DNA from: Kocuria sp.
Lineage (GTDB): Bacteria > Actinomycetota > Actinomycetes > Actinomycetales > Micrococcaceae
Direction of reading: 5' to 3'
DNA: 64,000 nucleotides
NCBI GenBank assembly: GCA_031179495.1
Contig: JAPSHS010000001.1
Location: 1-64,000, forward strand
The notes beneath the pieces were generated by a model. That model was not told the DNA's origin. It made no database searches and was given only the letters and a program-made list of their open reading frames with translations. This document shows, one piece after another, positions 35,590 through 44,034 of the stretch. Within the stretch, counting starts at the first letter, position 1; each line of letters begins with the position of its first letter. Made by a program: the position numbers and the translations under genes.

Positions 35590-38346
35590 ATGGCACGCAG
35601 ACGACCGTCCACGACCCCCCAGCACGAAGGGCCGGACGCGGCGCGGCTGCCCATGACGGAGGTGCCCCTGCCCGGGGTGGACCCGGCCTGGTCCCGCACG
35701 GTCACGGTCGCCTCCACCGCCCCCGTGGAGCCCGTGCCCGGCCGGCGCCGCCGCTGGCACCTCCTGGACAACGCCGCCTCGCTGGAGGCCGCCGGGCTCA
35801 CCCCCCGGGGGACGGTGCTCGCCGTGCACGGCAATCCCACCTGGTCCTACCTGTGGCGGGACGTGCTGGCCGCCGGCCTCGACCCCGACAACCCCTGGCG
35901 GGTCGTGGCCGTGGACCAGCTCGACATGGGCTTCTCCGAGCGGACCGGGCTCTTCCGCCGCCTCGACGACCGGGTCCGGGACCTGGCCGACCTCACCGCC
36001 GCGCTGGGCCTCGACGACGCGACGACGCCGGTGGTGACCCTCGCCCACGACTGGGGCGGGCTCGTCTCCTCCGGCTGGGCGCTGGAGCACCCGGCCGTGC
36101 ACCGCGGGGTGGTCCTCACCAATACCGCCGTCCACCACGACGGCTCCGAGGAGATCCCCGCCTCCCTGCGCCTGGCGCTGGCCCCGGCCGCCCACGGCCT
36201 GCTCACCGAGCGGACCACGGCCTTCCTCGACGTCGCGCTGGCGCTGGCGGACCCGTCGCTGCCCCCGGAGGTCCGGGCGGCCTACCGCGCGCCGTACGCC
36301 ACGAGCGCCCGGCGCGAGCCGATCCGCAACTTCGTGGCCGACATCCCGGTCCCCGCGGACCACCCCTCCCACGCGCGCTTCGAGCAGATCGCCGCCGGCG
36401 TGGCCGGCCTGGACGTCCCCGCCCTGTTCCTGTGGGGCACCGGGGACCCGGTCTTCCAGGAGCGCTACCTCCAGGACCTCGTGCGGCGGATGCCGCACGC
36501 CGACGTCCACCGCTACGAGGGCGCCCAGCACCTGCTGCCCGAGGCCCGGGACATCGCCGGCCCGGTCATGGACTGGCTCGCCGACCGCTTCGGGGGCGGC
36601 CCCACCCGGCGGGAGCTGCACCTGCAGCGCCGCGCCACGGCCCGGGGCGCCCACGTCCCCTTCGCCGCGGAGCTCGACGAGCGGCGCGCCGACCCCGGCC
36701 CGGCCGTGGTCGACATGGCCCCCAGCTCCGCGGCCACGGGGGCGCGGGCCCACGTGGCGCCCGTGCGGGCGAGCCTGAGCTGGGCGGAGCTGGCCGACCG
36801 GGTGGACCGCCTCGCCGCCGGGCTGCTCGGCATCGGCGTGCGCCCCGGGGACCGGGTGAACCTCATGGTCCCGCCCGGCTCCGAGCTCACCGCGCTGGTC
36901 TACGCCTGCCTGCGCGTCGGCGCCGTCGTCGTCGTGGCGGACACCGGGCTGGGCCCCAAGGGCCTCACCCGGGCGCTCAAGGGCGCCGGACCGGACTGGC
37001 TCGTGGGCATCCGCAAGGCCCTGGTGGCCGGACGGGCGCTGGGCTGGCCGGGCACCCGGATCTCCCTGGAGCGCCTCGACCCCGTCTCCCGCCGTGCCCT
37101 CGGCGTGGCCCACGACGTCCCCGGCCTGCTGGAGTCCGCGCCCCGCGCGGACCTGCCCGCATCGGACGCCGACGCGGACGCCGTGGTGCTGTTCACCTCC
37201 GGGTCCACCGGTCCCGCCAAGGGCGTGGTCTACACCCACCGGCAGCTCTCCGCGATGCGGGACGCCGTGCGCGGGACCTACGACCTGGCCGCCGGCACGG
37301 GCCTCGTCGCGGGCTTCGCGCCGTTCGCCCTGCTCGGGCCCGCGATGGGGACCACCTCCGTGACCCCCGACATGGACGTCACCGCGCCGAAGACCCTGAC
37401 CGCCCGTGCCCTGGCCGACGCCGCGTCGGCGATCCGGGCGACCGCCGTGTTCCTGTCCCCGGCCGCGATCACGAACGTCCTCGCCACCCAGGACGCGCTC
37501 GACGAGGGCCGGCGGCAGGCCCTGGCCCGCGTGGAGCTGGTGCTCTCCGCCGGGGCCCCGCTGCCGGAGCCGCTGCTGGAGCGGCTCCAGGCGCTGGTGC
37601 CCGCCGCGACGCTGCACACCCCCTACGGCATGACGGAGGGGCTGCCGCTCACGGACGTGACCCTCGGCACGATCCGGCAGGCGGGCCGGGACAGCCGCGC
37701 GGCGGGTGCCGCCGTGGCCGGGGCGGGCAACGGCGTGTGCGTGGGCACTGCGGTGCACGGGGCCGAGCTCGGCGTCACCGCCCTGCGCGCGGACGGCGCC
37801 CCGGGCGACGAGGTCACCACGGGGCCGGGGGTCACCGGCGAGATCGTCGCCCGCGCCCCGCACGTCAAGGACCGCTACGACCGGCTGTGGGCCACGGAGC
37901 ACCTCAGCACCCAGCTGCCCGGCTGGCACCGCACCGGGGACGTCGGCCACTTCGACGCCGCCGGCCGGCTGTGGGTGGAGGGCCGTCTCGCCCACGTGAT
38001 CGTGTCCGCCGGGGGCGTGCTGACGCCCGTCGCCGCCGAGCACGCCGCGCAGGCCGTGCCCGGGGTCGGTCGCGTCGCCGTCGTCGGCGTCGGTCCGGTG
38101 GGCCGGCAGGTCCCCGTGGCGGTCGCGGAGACCGTCCCGCCCGCTGCGCGGCCCGGCCCCGCGGACCCCCTGCTGGCGGGCGCCGTGCGGGAGGCCGTGC
38201 GGGAGGCCACCGGCATGGACCTGGCGGCCGTGCTCGTGCTCCCGGAGCACCCCACCGACATCCGGCACAACTCCAAGATCGACCGAGCCCTGCTGGCCGG
38301 GTGGGCGGACGCCGCCCTGGCCGGAGGAAGGATCAGGAACCCGTGA
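35590..38346 (+). CDS. oleBC: OleBC fusion: beta-lactone decarboxylase plus beta-lactone synthetase
   Basis: A 918-residue fusion of two enzymes. Residues ~30-335 are OleB, an alpha/beta hydrolase of the haloalkane dehalogenase type that decarboxylates the beta-lactone to a cis-olefin. The oxyanion motif HGNPTW (80-85), nucleophile Asp154 (LAHDWGG), acid Asp286 and base His314 are present. Residues ~350-918 are OleC, an AMP-forming enzyme that makes the beta-lactone from the beta-hydroxy acid, with P-loop FTSGSTGPAKG (535-545), TPYGMTEG, GWHRTGD and C-terminal Lys896 in HNSKIDR. The fused form is known from Micrococcus luteus and other actinobacteria. The ATG follows GAGGAG. Confidence 0.95.
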   Translation: MARRRPSTTPQHEGPDAARLPMTEVPLPGVDPAWSRTVTVASTAPVEPVPGRRRRWHLLDNAASLEAAGLTPRGTVLAVHGNPTWSYLWRDVLAAGLDPDNPWRVVAVDQLDMGFSERTGLFRRLDDRVRDLADLTAALGLDDATTPVVTLAHDWGGLVSSGWALEHPAVHRGVVLTNTAVHHDGSEEIPASLRLALAPAAHGLLTERTTAFLDVALALADPSLPPEVRAAYRAPYATSARREPIRNFVADIPVPADHPSHARFEQIAAGVAGLDVPALFLWGTGDPVFQERYLQDLVRRMPHADVHRYEGAQHLLPEARDIAGPVMDWLADRFGGGPTRRELHLQRRATARGAHVPFAAELDERRADPGPAVVDMAPSSAATGARAHVAPVRASLSWAELADRVDRLAAGLLGIGVRPGDRVNLMVPPGSELTALVYACLRVGAVVVVADTGLGPKGLTRALKGAGPDWLVGIRKALVAGRALGWPGTRISLERLDPVSRRALGVAHDVPGLLESAPRADLPASDADADAVVLFTSGSTGPAKGVVYTHRQLSAMRDAVRGTYDLAAGTGLVAGFAPFALLGPAMGTTSVTPDMDVTAPKTLTARALADAASAIRATAVFLSPAAITNVLATQDALDEGRRQALARVELVLSAGAPLPEPLLERLQALVPAATLHTPYGMTEGLPLTDVTLGTIRQAGRDSRAAGAAVAGAGNGVCVGTAVHGAELGVTALRADGAPGDEVTTGPGVTGEIVARAPHVKDRYDRLWATEHLSTQLPGWHRTGDVGHFDAAGRLWVEGRLAHVIVSAGGVLTPVAAEHAAQAVPGVGRVAVVGVGPVGRQVPVAVAETVPPAARPGPADPLLAGAVREAVREATGMDLAAVLVLPEHPTDIRHNSKIDRALLAGWADAALAGGRIRNP

Positions 38347-39524
38347 ACGGCAAGCACCGCAAGGACGGCCCGCACGACGACAGGGTCCCCGCCTACGACG
38401 CCTCCGTGACGGAGGGCGCCCCGGCGGCCGGCACCGGCAGCCACGGGGTCGAGCGCGGCCCCCGGGAGCTGAGCGGGCAGGGCCGCACGGTGCTCGTCAC
38501 CGGCGCCTCCGGGATGCTCGGCGAGCACGTGGCCCGGCTGCTGGCCGCCCGGAACTGGACGGTGCGGCTGCTGCAGCGCCGGCACGCCCCCCTGGCCGAC
38601 CGGTCGGACGTGGAGGAGGTCCTGGGCTCCGTCACGGACCCCGACGCGGTCGCCCGCGCGCTGGAGGGCGTCGACGACGTCGTCCACCTCGCCGCGAAGG
38701 TCTCCTTCGCCGGGGACTGGGACGAGTTCGTGATGACCAACGTCACGGGCACCCGCGTGCTCCTGGAGACCGCGAAGCGGGCGGGCGTGGAGAACGTCGT
38801 GTTCGTCTCCTCCCCCTCGGTCGCGCACACGGGCGTGTCCATCGTGGGCGAGCCCGCCCGCCCCGCCGACCCCGTGCACGCCCGCGGCAACTACGCCCGG
38901 TCCAAGGCCGCGGCGGAGCTGCTCGCGCTCGAGGCGGACGGCCGGCGGCTGCGGGTCACGGCCGTGCGCCCCCACATCGTCTGGGGGCCCGGGGACACCC
39001 AGCTGGTCGAGCGCATCGCGGAGCGCGCCGCCCGGGGCCGGATGCCGCTGCTGGACCACGGTGCGGCGCTGATCGACACCACCTACATCGACAACGCCGC
39101 CGAGGCGATCGTGCGGGCCCTGGAGCGGATCGAGTGGGCGCACGGGCAGGCGCTCGTGGTCACGAACGGCCAGCCGCGCACCGTGGGCGAGCTGATCTCC
39201 GGCTTCTGCCGTGCGGTGGGGGTGCAGCCGCCGACCCGCCGGGTCCCGGGAGCGGTGGCGCGCCTCGCCGGCACCCTGATCGAGAAGGTCTGGGCCGTGC
39301 GGCCGGGGACCGACGAGCCGCCGATGACGGCGTTCCTGGCCGAGCAGATGTCCACGGCGCACTGGTTCGACCAGCGGACCACCCGCGAGGTGCTCGACTG
39401 GACGCCGGCCGTGACGGTCGAGGAGGGCATGCGGCGGCTCGCCGAGCACTACCGCACGCACCCGCTGGGCGCCCACGACGCCCCGGTGCCCGCCACCGGC
39501 TCCACGGCGGCCGACCGGGGGTGA
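38343..39524 (+). CDS. oleD: OleD, NAD(P)H-dependent 2-alkyl-3-ketoalkanoate reductase
   Basis: OleD reduces the beta-keto acid from OleA to the beta-hydroxy acid used by OleC. It is an extended short-chain dehydrogenase with nucleotide-binding TGASGMLG (53-60), catalytic Ser in FVSSPSV (about 156-160), Tyr184 and Lys188 (YARSK). Length is 393 residues, with about 48 extra residues before the Rossmann fold that look disordered. The GTG start overlaps the oleBC stop (GTGA) and follows GGAGGAAGGA, so the genes are co-translated. A later start near residue 47 cannot be excluded. The gene ends 25 bases from the convergent mutM. Confidence 0.93.
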   Translation: MNGKHRKDGPHDDRVPAYDASVTEGAPAAGTGSHGVERGPRELSGQGRTVLVTGASGMLGEHVARLLAARNWTVRLLQRRHAPLADRSDVEEVLGSVTDPDAVARALEGVDDVVHLAAKVSFAGDWDEFVMTNVTGTRVLLETAKRAGVENVVFVSSPSVAHTGVSIVGEPARPADPVHARGNYARSKAAAELLALEADGRRLRVTAVRPHIVWGPGDTQLVERIAERAARGRMPLLDHGAALIDTTYIDNAAEAIVRALERIEWAHGQALVVTNGQPRTVGELISGFCRAVGVQPPTRRVPGAVARLAGTLIEKVWAVRPGTDEPPMTAFLAEQMSTAHWFDQRTTREVLDWTPAVTVEEGMRRLAEHYRTHPLGAHDAPVPATGSTAADRG

Positions 39525-39549
39525 GCCGGCCGGCCCGCCGCGGACCCGG

Positions 39550-40491
39550 TCAGAACCGGGCGTTGCGGGGCGCGCGCTGGCAGACCGGGCAGCGGTAGGA
39601 GGAGCGGTTCATGAACTGCTCGCGCACGATCAGCGCCGTCCGTCCCTCCGCCGCGCACCGGGGGCAGGCCTGCCCGGACCGCCCGTAGGCGTTGAGGGAG
39701 CGGGCGAAGTAGCCCGACTCGCCGTTGACGTTGACGTAGAGGGAGTCGAAGCTCGTCCCCCCGGCCGCGAGGGCCCGCTCCATGACCGCCCGGACCGCCT
39801 CGAGCACGCGGTGGGTCTCGGGGCGGCGGAGCGTGTCCGTGGGCCGGGCCCAGTGCAGGCGCGCCTGCCACAGCGCCTCGTCGGCGTAGATGTTGCCGAT
39901 CCCCGAGACGAGGGACTGGTCCAGCAGGGCGCGCTTGAGTCCGGTGCGGCGCCGGCGCAGCCGCTCGTGCAGGCCGTCGGCGTCGAAGGCCGGGTCCAGC
40001 GGGTCGCGGGCGATGTGGGCCGCGCGGGCGGGCACGGCGGGCAGCCCGGTGGCGGAGCGCCCGCCGGGGGCCCCGTCGTCGGTGGGCACGAGCCGGTCGA
40101 GGAGCATGCCGCCGAAGATCCGCTGGTCCACGAAGCGCAGCTCCGCCGGGGTGCCCGGGCGTTCGGACAGGCCCAGCCGCACCTTGAGGTGCTTCTCCGC
40201 GGGGAGCCCGGCGTCCTTGACGAGCAGCTGCCCGCTCATCCCGAGGTGGACGAGCAGGGCCTCCTGCGGCTCGGCCGCGTCCGGTCCGGTCAGGGGCAGC
40301 CACAGGAACTTGCCGCGGCGCACGGCGTCGGTGACCACGGCACCGTCGAGCTCGTGGGCGAAGGAGACGGGACCGGCCTCGTGCCGGCGCACGGAACGGG
40401 GGTCGAGGACCTGCACGGCCTCGATCCGGCGGCCCACGACCCAGCGCTCGACGCCGCGGCGCACGACCTCGACCTCGGGCAGCTCAGGCAC
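39550..40491 (-). CDS. mutM: Formamidopyrimidine-DNA glycosylase
   Basis: MutM excises 8-oxoguanine and formamidopyrimidines from DNA and cleaves the abasic site. Once the initiator is removed, the catalytic Pro and Glu of [12 protein letters not shown] are in place. A Lys in HLKVRLG and the C-terminal zinc finger CPRC...CPVC are also present. Length is 313 residues, with a small insertion around residues 138-152 ([12 protein letters not shown]). The GTG start lies 38 bases downstream of rnc on the same strand. Confidence 0.96.
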   Translation of the reverse strand: MPELPEVEVVRRGVERWVVGRRIEAVQVLDPRSVRRHEAGPVSFAHELDGAVVTDAVRRGKFLWLPLTGPDAAEPQEALLVHLGMSGQLLVKDAGLPAEKHLKVRLGLSERPGTPAELRFVDQRIFGGMLLDRLVPTDDGAPGGRSATGLPAVPARAAHIARDPLDPAFDADGLHERLRRRRTGLKRALLDQSLVSGIGNIYADEALWQARLHWARPTDTLRRPETHRVLEAVRAVMERALAAGGTSFDSLYVNVNGESGYFARSLNAYGRSGQACPRCAAEGRTALIVREQFMNRSSYRCPVCQRAPRNARF

Positions 40492-40529
40492 GGCCGGGTC
40501 CCGCCCCGGGTCCGGGCGCCGCCACGGGC

Positions 40530-41228
40530 TCAGGCACCGCCACGGGCGACCAGGGCCGCGTAGGCCTGCGCCGCGGCGGAGCGCTCGGCCTCCTTCTTGG
40601 TGGTGCCGGTGCCGGTGCCGTGGTCCTTGCCGCCGACGAGCAGGTGCGCCTCGTAGCGGCGGTCGTGGTCCGGGCCGGTGCCCTCCACGGCGTAGCGGAC
40701 GGGACCCAGGGCGCGGGCCGCGGCGAGCTCCTGGATCTCGGTCTTCCAGTCCCGGCCCTCGCTCATCACGAAGCCGTCCTCGAGCAGCGGCACGATCAGG
40801 CGCAGCACGAACACGCGCGCCGCCTCGAGCCCGGAGCACACGTAGACGGCACCGATCAGCGCCTCCATGGTGTCGGCGAGGATCGAGGCCTTCTCGTGCC
40901 CGTTGGTCCGCACCTCGCCCTTGCCCAGGCGGATGTGCGGACCGACGTCGAGGGACCGGGCGAGGTCGGCGAGGGTGCGCGTGCTCACCACGGCCGAGCG
41001 GATCTTCGCGAGGTTGCCCTCGGAGTCGTCCGGGTAGCGGTGGAAGATCTCGTCGGTGACCGCCAGGCCCAGCACGGAGTCGCCCAGGAACTCGAGCCGC
41101 TCGTTGTGGCCCTGCCCCTCGTGCTCGTACGCGTAGGAGCGGTGGGTCAGCGCAAGACGAAGCGTCCCGGCGTCGATGTCGACGCCGAGACGCTCCAGCA
41201 GGTCCTGAGGGTTCGCGGTGGAGTTCAC
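40530..41228 (-). CDS. rnc: Ribonuclease III
   Basis: RNase III cuts double-stranded RNA in rRNA and mRNA processing. The signature [13 protein letters not shown] and second acidic site [14 protein letters not shown] lie in the N-terminal domain; a double-stranded RNA-binding domain follows ([17 protein letters not shown] to the end). Length is 232 residues. GTG at 41228 lies 5 bases after the rpmF stop, in the conserved order DUF177-rpmF-rnc-mutM. Confidence 0.96.
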   Translation of the reverse strand: MNSTANPQDLLERLGVDIDAGTLRLALTHRSYAYEHEGQGHNERLEFLGDSVLGLAVTDEIFHRYPDDSEGNLAKIRSAVVSTRTLADLARSLDVGPHIRLGKGEVRTNGHEKASILADTMEALIGAVYVCSGLEAARVFVLRLIVPLLEDGFVMSEGRDWKTEIQELAAARALGPVRYAVEGTGPDHDRRYEAHLLVGGKDHGTGTGTTKKEAERSAAAQAYAALVARGGA

Positions 41229-41233
41229 CGTGG

Positions 41234-41437
41234 TCAGGCGTCGGCCACCTTGCGGCCCTTGTACTCCAGGAACAGCGCGGTGCCCGCGGAGTCGGTCACG
41301 ACCTTGGCCTGGTGCGGCAGGCTGTAGGTGACCTTGCCGTTCTCGACGGTCTTGACCAGCTTCGGCGCGGTCGCCTTCCACTGGGAACGGCGTGCACGGG
41401 TATTCGCACGGGACATTTTCCGCTTGGGAACAGCCAC
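41234..41437 (-). CDS. rpmF: 50S ribosomal protein L32
   Basis: A 67-residue bL32 protein, starting [20 protein letters not shown]. It has no cysteines, so it is the zinc-free form, which usually means a zinc-binding paralogue may or may not exist elsewhere. GTG at 41437 follows GAGAGA. It starts 3 bases after the DUF177 gene, the conserved pairing in most bacteria. Confidence 0.97.
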   Translation of the reverse strand: MAVPKRKMSRANTRARRSQWKATAPKLVKTVENGKVTYSLPHQAKVVTDSAGTALFLEYKGRKVADA

Positions 41438-41439
41438 GG

Positions 41440-42054
41440 CTATCTCTCTTCTCTCGGTTCGGTCGTCTCGGTCGAGGTGTCCTGCTCGAGCAGCCCGGAC
41501 AGGGCGCTCCAGCGCGGATCGAGCACCTCGTGGTGGTGTCCCTGGTCGTCCTCCAGGCGCGCGCCGCACTGGGCGCACAACCCCTGGCAGTCCTCCCGGC
41601 ACACCGGTTGGAACGGCAGCTGCGTGATCACTGCGTCCCGAAGCATGGGTTCGAGGTCGATGGTCTCGTCCTGAACTTCATACATCTGGTCGTCCTCGGA
41701 CTCCTCCCCACCGTCGGTGGTGGCGTCGAAGACGTAGAGCTCCTGCACATCGACGTCCAGATCATAGTCGATCGGGTCGAGGCACCGGCTGCACTCGCCG
41801 TGGATGACCACGCCGGTGGTGCCGGAGACCAGGATCCCGTCGTGGACGGATTCCAGCCGGAGGTCGAGGTCGATGTCCGAGCCCTCCGGGGCGCCGATGA
41901 GTGCGTTGCCGAAGTCCTTCGGCGCGGGCACAACTTCCTGCAGGCGTCGCATCGTCCCCGGGCGGTGCTCGAGGTCCCTGATACCGATGGTGAGGGGGGC
42001 ACTGTTCTCGCGGCTGATGACTGACTCCTGGTGAAATTCTGACCGACGGACCAT
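41440..42054 (-). CDS. YceD/DUF177 family protein
   Basis: A 204-residue acidic protein of the DUF177 family, which in plants and bacteria is linked to 23S rRNA accumulation and is almost always encoded next to rpmF, as here. Two CxxC-like pairs are visible (CSRC, and [13 protein letters not shown] near the C-terminus), giving a likely zinc site. The ATG at 42054 lacks a Shine-Dalgarno, and homologues often begin nearer residue 14, so the start is uncertain. Confidence 0.9.
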   Translation of the reverse strand: MVRRSEFHQESVISRENSAPLTIGIRDLEHRPGTMRRLQEVVPAPKDFGNALIGAPEGSDIDLDLRLESVHDGILVSGTTGVVIHGECSRCLDPIDYDLDVDVQELYVFDATTDGGEESEDDQMYEVQDETIDLEPMLRDAVITQLPFQPVCREDCQGLCAQCGARLEDDQGHHHEVLDPRWSALSGLLEQDTSTETTEPREER

Positions 42055-42122
42055 GTTAGCGCGCCCTGCCGCCCGTTCTCAAACGGGACGCGCCCCGGCC
42101 CGCGGGCGCGGCGCCGTCCGGC

Positions 42123-42590
42123 TCAGCCCAGGAGGGCGCGCAGCACGGGCTGCGGCACGAACCCGGAGACGTCCCCGCCGAGGCCGTGGACCTCCTTGAC
42201 GAGGGTCGAGGACAGGTGCAGGAACCGCGGGTCCCCCGGCAGGAACACCGTCTCGACCGGTGCCAGGTGGCGGTTCATCGTGGCCATGGGCACCTCGTAG
42301 GCGTAGTCCTCCCCCGAGCGCAGCCCCTTGACCAGGGCCACCGCGCCGCGGTGCGCGGCGTACTCCGCGAGCAGCCCCCCGCCCATGGGCTCGACGACGA
42401 CGCCGGCGATGCCCGCGAGGCTCTCCCGTGCCAGGGCCAGCCGCCGGCCGGAGTCGAAGCGGTAGCGCTTGTGCGGGTTGGTGGACACCGCGACCACCAC
42501 CTCGTCGAAGAGGGCCGCGGCACGCGCGACGACCTCCACGTGGCCGTTGTGGATCGGGTCGAAGGAGCCGGGGCAGATCGCTCGGTGCAT
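42123..42590 (-). CDS. coaD: Phosphopantetheine adenylyltransferase
   Basis: CoaD makes dephospho-CoA from phosphopantetheine and ATP. The nucleotidyltransferase motif CPGSFDPIHNGH lies at the N-terminus, with TNPHKRYRF, GLRSGEDYAYE and LSSTLVKEV following. ATG at 42590 gives 155 residues, the normal length. A -10-like TAGGAT ends 7 nt upstream, supporting a leaderless start here and not at 42599 or 42608. It is divergent from the aminotransferase gene, whose own -10 lies 34 bases away. Confidence 0.96.
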   Translation of the reverse strand: MHRAICPGSFDPIHNGHVEVVARAAALFDEVVVAVSTNPHKRYRFDSGRRLALARESLAGIAGVVVEPMGGGLLAEYAAHRGAVALVKGLRSGEDYAYEVPMATMNRHLAPVETVFLPGDPRFLHLSSTLVKEVHGLGGDVSGFVPQPVLRALLG

Positions 42591-42597
42591 GGGCCCC

Positions 42598-42603
42598 ATC
42601 CTA
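42598..42603 (-). promoter_or_regulatory. -10 element of leaderless coaD promoter
   Basis: TAGGAT on the minus strand ends 7 nt before the ATG at 42590. It pairs back to back with the aminotransferase -10 at 42637-42642. Confidence 0.5.
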
Positions 42604-42636
42604 GGCACGCCTCCCGGGCACCCCGCCGCGGGACCC

Positions 42637-42642
42637 TAGACT
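42637..42642 (+). promoter_or_regulatory. -10 element of leaderless aminotransferase promoter
   Basis: TAGACT ends 7 nt before the ATG at 42650. The same hexamer and nearly the same spacing occur before the MFS gene. Confidence 0.5.
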
Positions 42643-42649
42643 GGCCGCC

Positions 42650-43876
42650 ATGGATGCCAATGCCGCCGCCGCCCCGCACACGCCCGGCTCCCCCTGGGAG
42701 CGCATGGCCCGCGGAGGCGGCCTGCTGACGAGCACCGGGGAGCTGTCCGGGACCGTCTTCGAGGAGATGTCCCGGCTGGCCGCACGGACGGGGGCGGTCA
42801 ACCTCGGCCAGGGCTTTCCCGACGTCGACGGCCCGCCCGAGATGCTCGAGGCCGCCGCGGCCGCCCTGCGCGGCGGCGGCAACCAGTACTCCCCGGTGGC
42901 CGGGGTGCCGCAGCTGCAGGAGGCCGTCGCCGAGCACCAGCGCCGCTTCTACGGGATCGAGCCGGACCCGTCCTCCGGCGTCGTGGTGACCGTGGGCGCC
43001 TCCGAGGGCCTGGCGGCGAGCCTGCTCGCGTTCCTGAGCCCCGGCGACGAGGTCGTCACCTTCGAGCCCCACTACGACCTCTACGGCGCCGTGGTGGAGT
43101 TCGCCGGCGCGCGGCTGGTCACGGTCCCGCTCGAGCCCCCGCACTTCTCCCCCGATCTCGACCGCCTCGCGGGGGCCTTCGGGCCCCGCACCCGGATGGT
43201 GATCCTCAACGACCCGCACAACCCCACCGGCACCGTGTTCGACGACGCGGCCCTCTCCCGGGTGGCCGAGCTCGCCGCGGTGCACGACTGCGTGGTGGTG
43301 ACCGACGAGGTCTACGAGCACCTGCGCTTCGCCGGCGGCCACCGCCCCCTGGCGGCCCTGCCGGGAGCCTTCGAGCGGACCCTCACGGTCTCCTCGGTGG
43401 GCAAGACCTTCTCGGCCACGGGCTGGCGCGTGGGATGGGTCAGCGGGCCGGCGCACCTGGTCGGCCCGGTGCGCGCCACCAAGGCCTACCTCACGCACAG
43501 CGCCGCCACTCCCCTGCAGCTCGGGGCGGCCGCGGCCCTGGGACTGCCCGACGCCTTCTACGACCGGCTCACCGGGGACTTCCGTCGGCGCCGCGACGTG
43601 CTCGTGCAGGAGCTGGCCCGGGCGGGCGCCGAGCCCTTCGAGCCGCAGGGCACGTTCTTCGTCGTGGCGGACGTCCGCGCCCTGTGCGAACGCCACGGGG
43701 TCGGGGACGCCACGGCGCTCGCCCCCGTACTGGCCGAGCGCGCCGGCGTGGTGGGTGTGCCCGTACCGGCCCTCGCCTCGGCCGCGCACCGGGATCTGTA
43801 CACGACGTGGATGCGCTTCTCCTTCGGCAAGCGCCTGGACCTCCTGGAGGAGGCGGGGCGGCGCCTGGCCCGCTGA
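42650..43876 (+). CDS. Class I/II pyridoxal phosphate aminotransferase
   Basis: A 408-residue fold-type I aminotransferase. It has the entry motif NLGQGFPDVDGP, NDPHNPTGTV, DEVYEHL, the PLP-binding Lys252 in SSVGKTFSATGWR, and the substrate Arg in WMRFSFGK. This pattern fits the kynurenine/methionine aminotransferase branch that includes actinobacterial N-succinyldiaminopimelate aminotransferases (DapC). Neighbours do not decide between these. It is separated from coaD by a divergent leaderless promoter pair and is convergent with the UDP-sugar dehydrogenase, sharing a 24-bp terminator. Confidence 0.88.
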   Translation: MDANAAAAPHTPGSPWERMARGGGLLTSTGELSGTVFEEMSRLAARTGAVNLGQGFPDVDGPPEMLEAAAAALRGGGNQYSPVAGVPQLQEAVAEHQRRFYGIEPDPSSGVVVTVGASEGLAASLLAFLSPGDEVVTFEPHYDLYGAVVEFAGARLVTVPLEPPHFSPDLDRLAGAFGPRTRMVILNDPHNPTGTVFDDAALSRVAELAAVHDCVVVTDEVYEHLRFAGGHRPLAALPGAFERTLTVSSVGKTFSATGWRVGWVSGPAHLVGPVRATKAYLTHSAATPLQLGAAAALGLPDAFYDRLTGDFRRRRDVLVQELARAGAEPFEPQGTFFVVADVRALCERHGVGDATALAPVLAERAGVVGVPVPALASAAHRDLYTTWMRFSFGKRLDLLEEAGRRLAR

Positions 43877-43966
43877 GCACCCGGGCGTGCGTCGCACCCG
43901 GCCGGCGGGGTGCGCGCCCCCGGACGACCCGACTCCCGGGAACTGCGGGGACCGAGCCGGTCCCCG

Positions 43967-44018
43967 CACCACGACGACGGCCACCGCTGCCGGAGCAGCG
44001 GTGGCCGTCGTCGTGGTG
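43967..44018. terminator. Bidirectional 24-bp hairpin between aminotransferase and ugd
   Basis: A perfect 24-bp stem (43967-43990 with 43995-44018) and a 4-nt loop lie 90 bases after the aminotransferase and 17 bases beyond the convergent dehydrogenase stop. It is the longest perfect inverted repeat I found in the window. Confidence 0.85.
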
Positions 44019-44034
44019 GACGCGGCCCGCTCGC

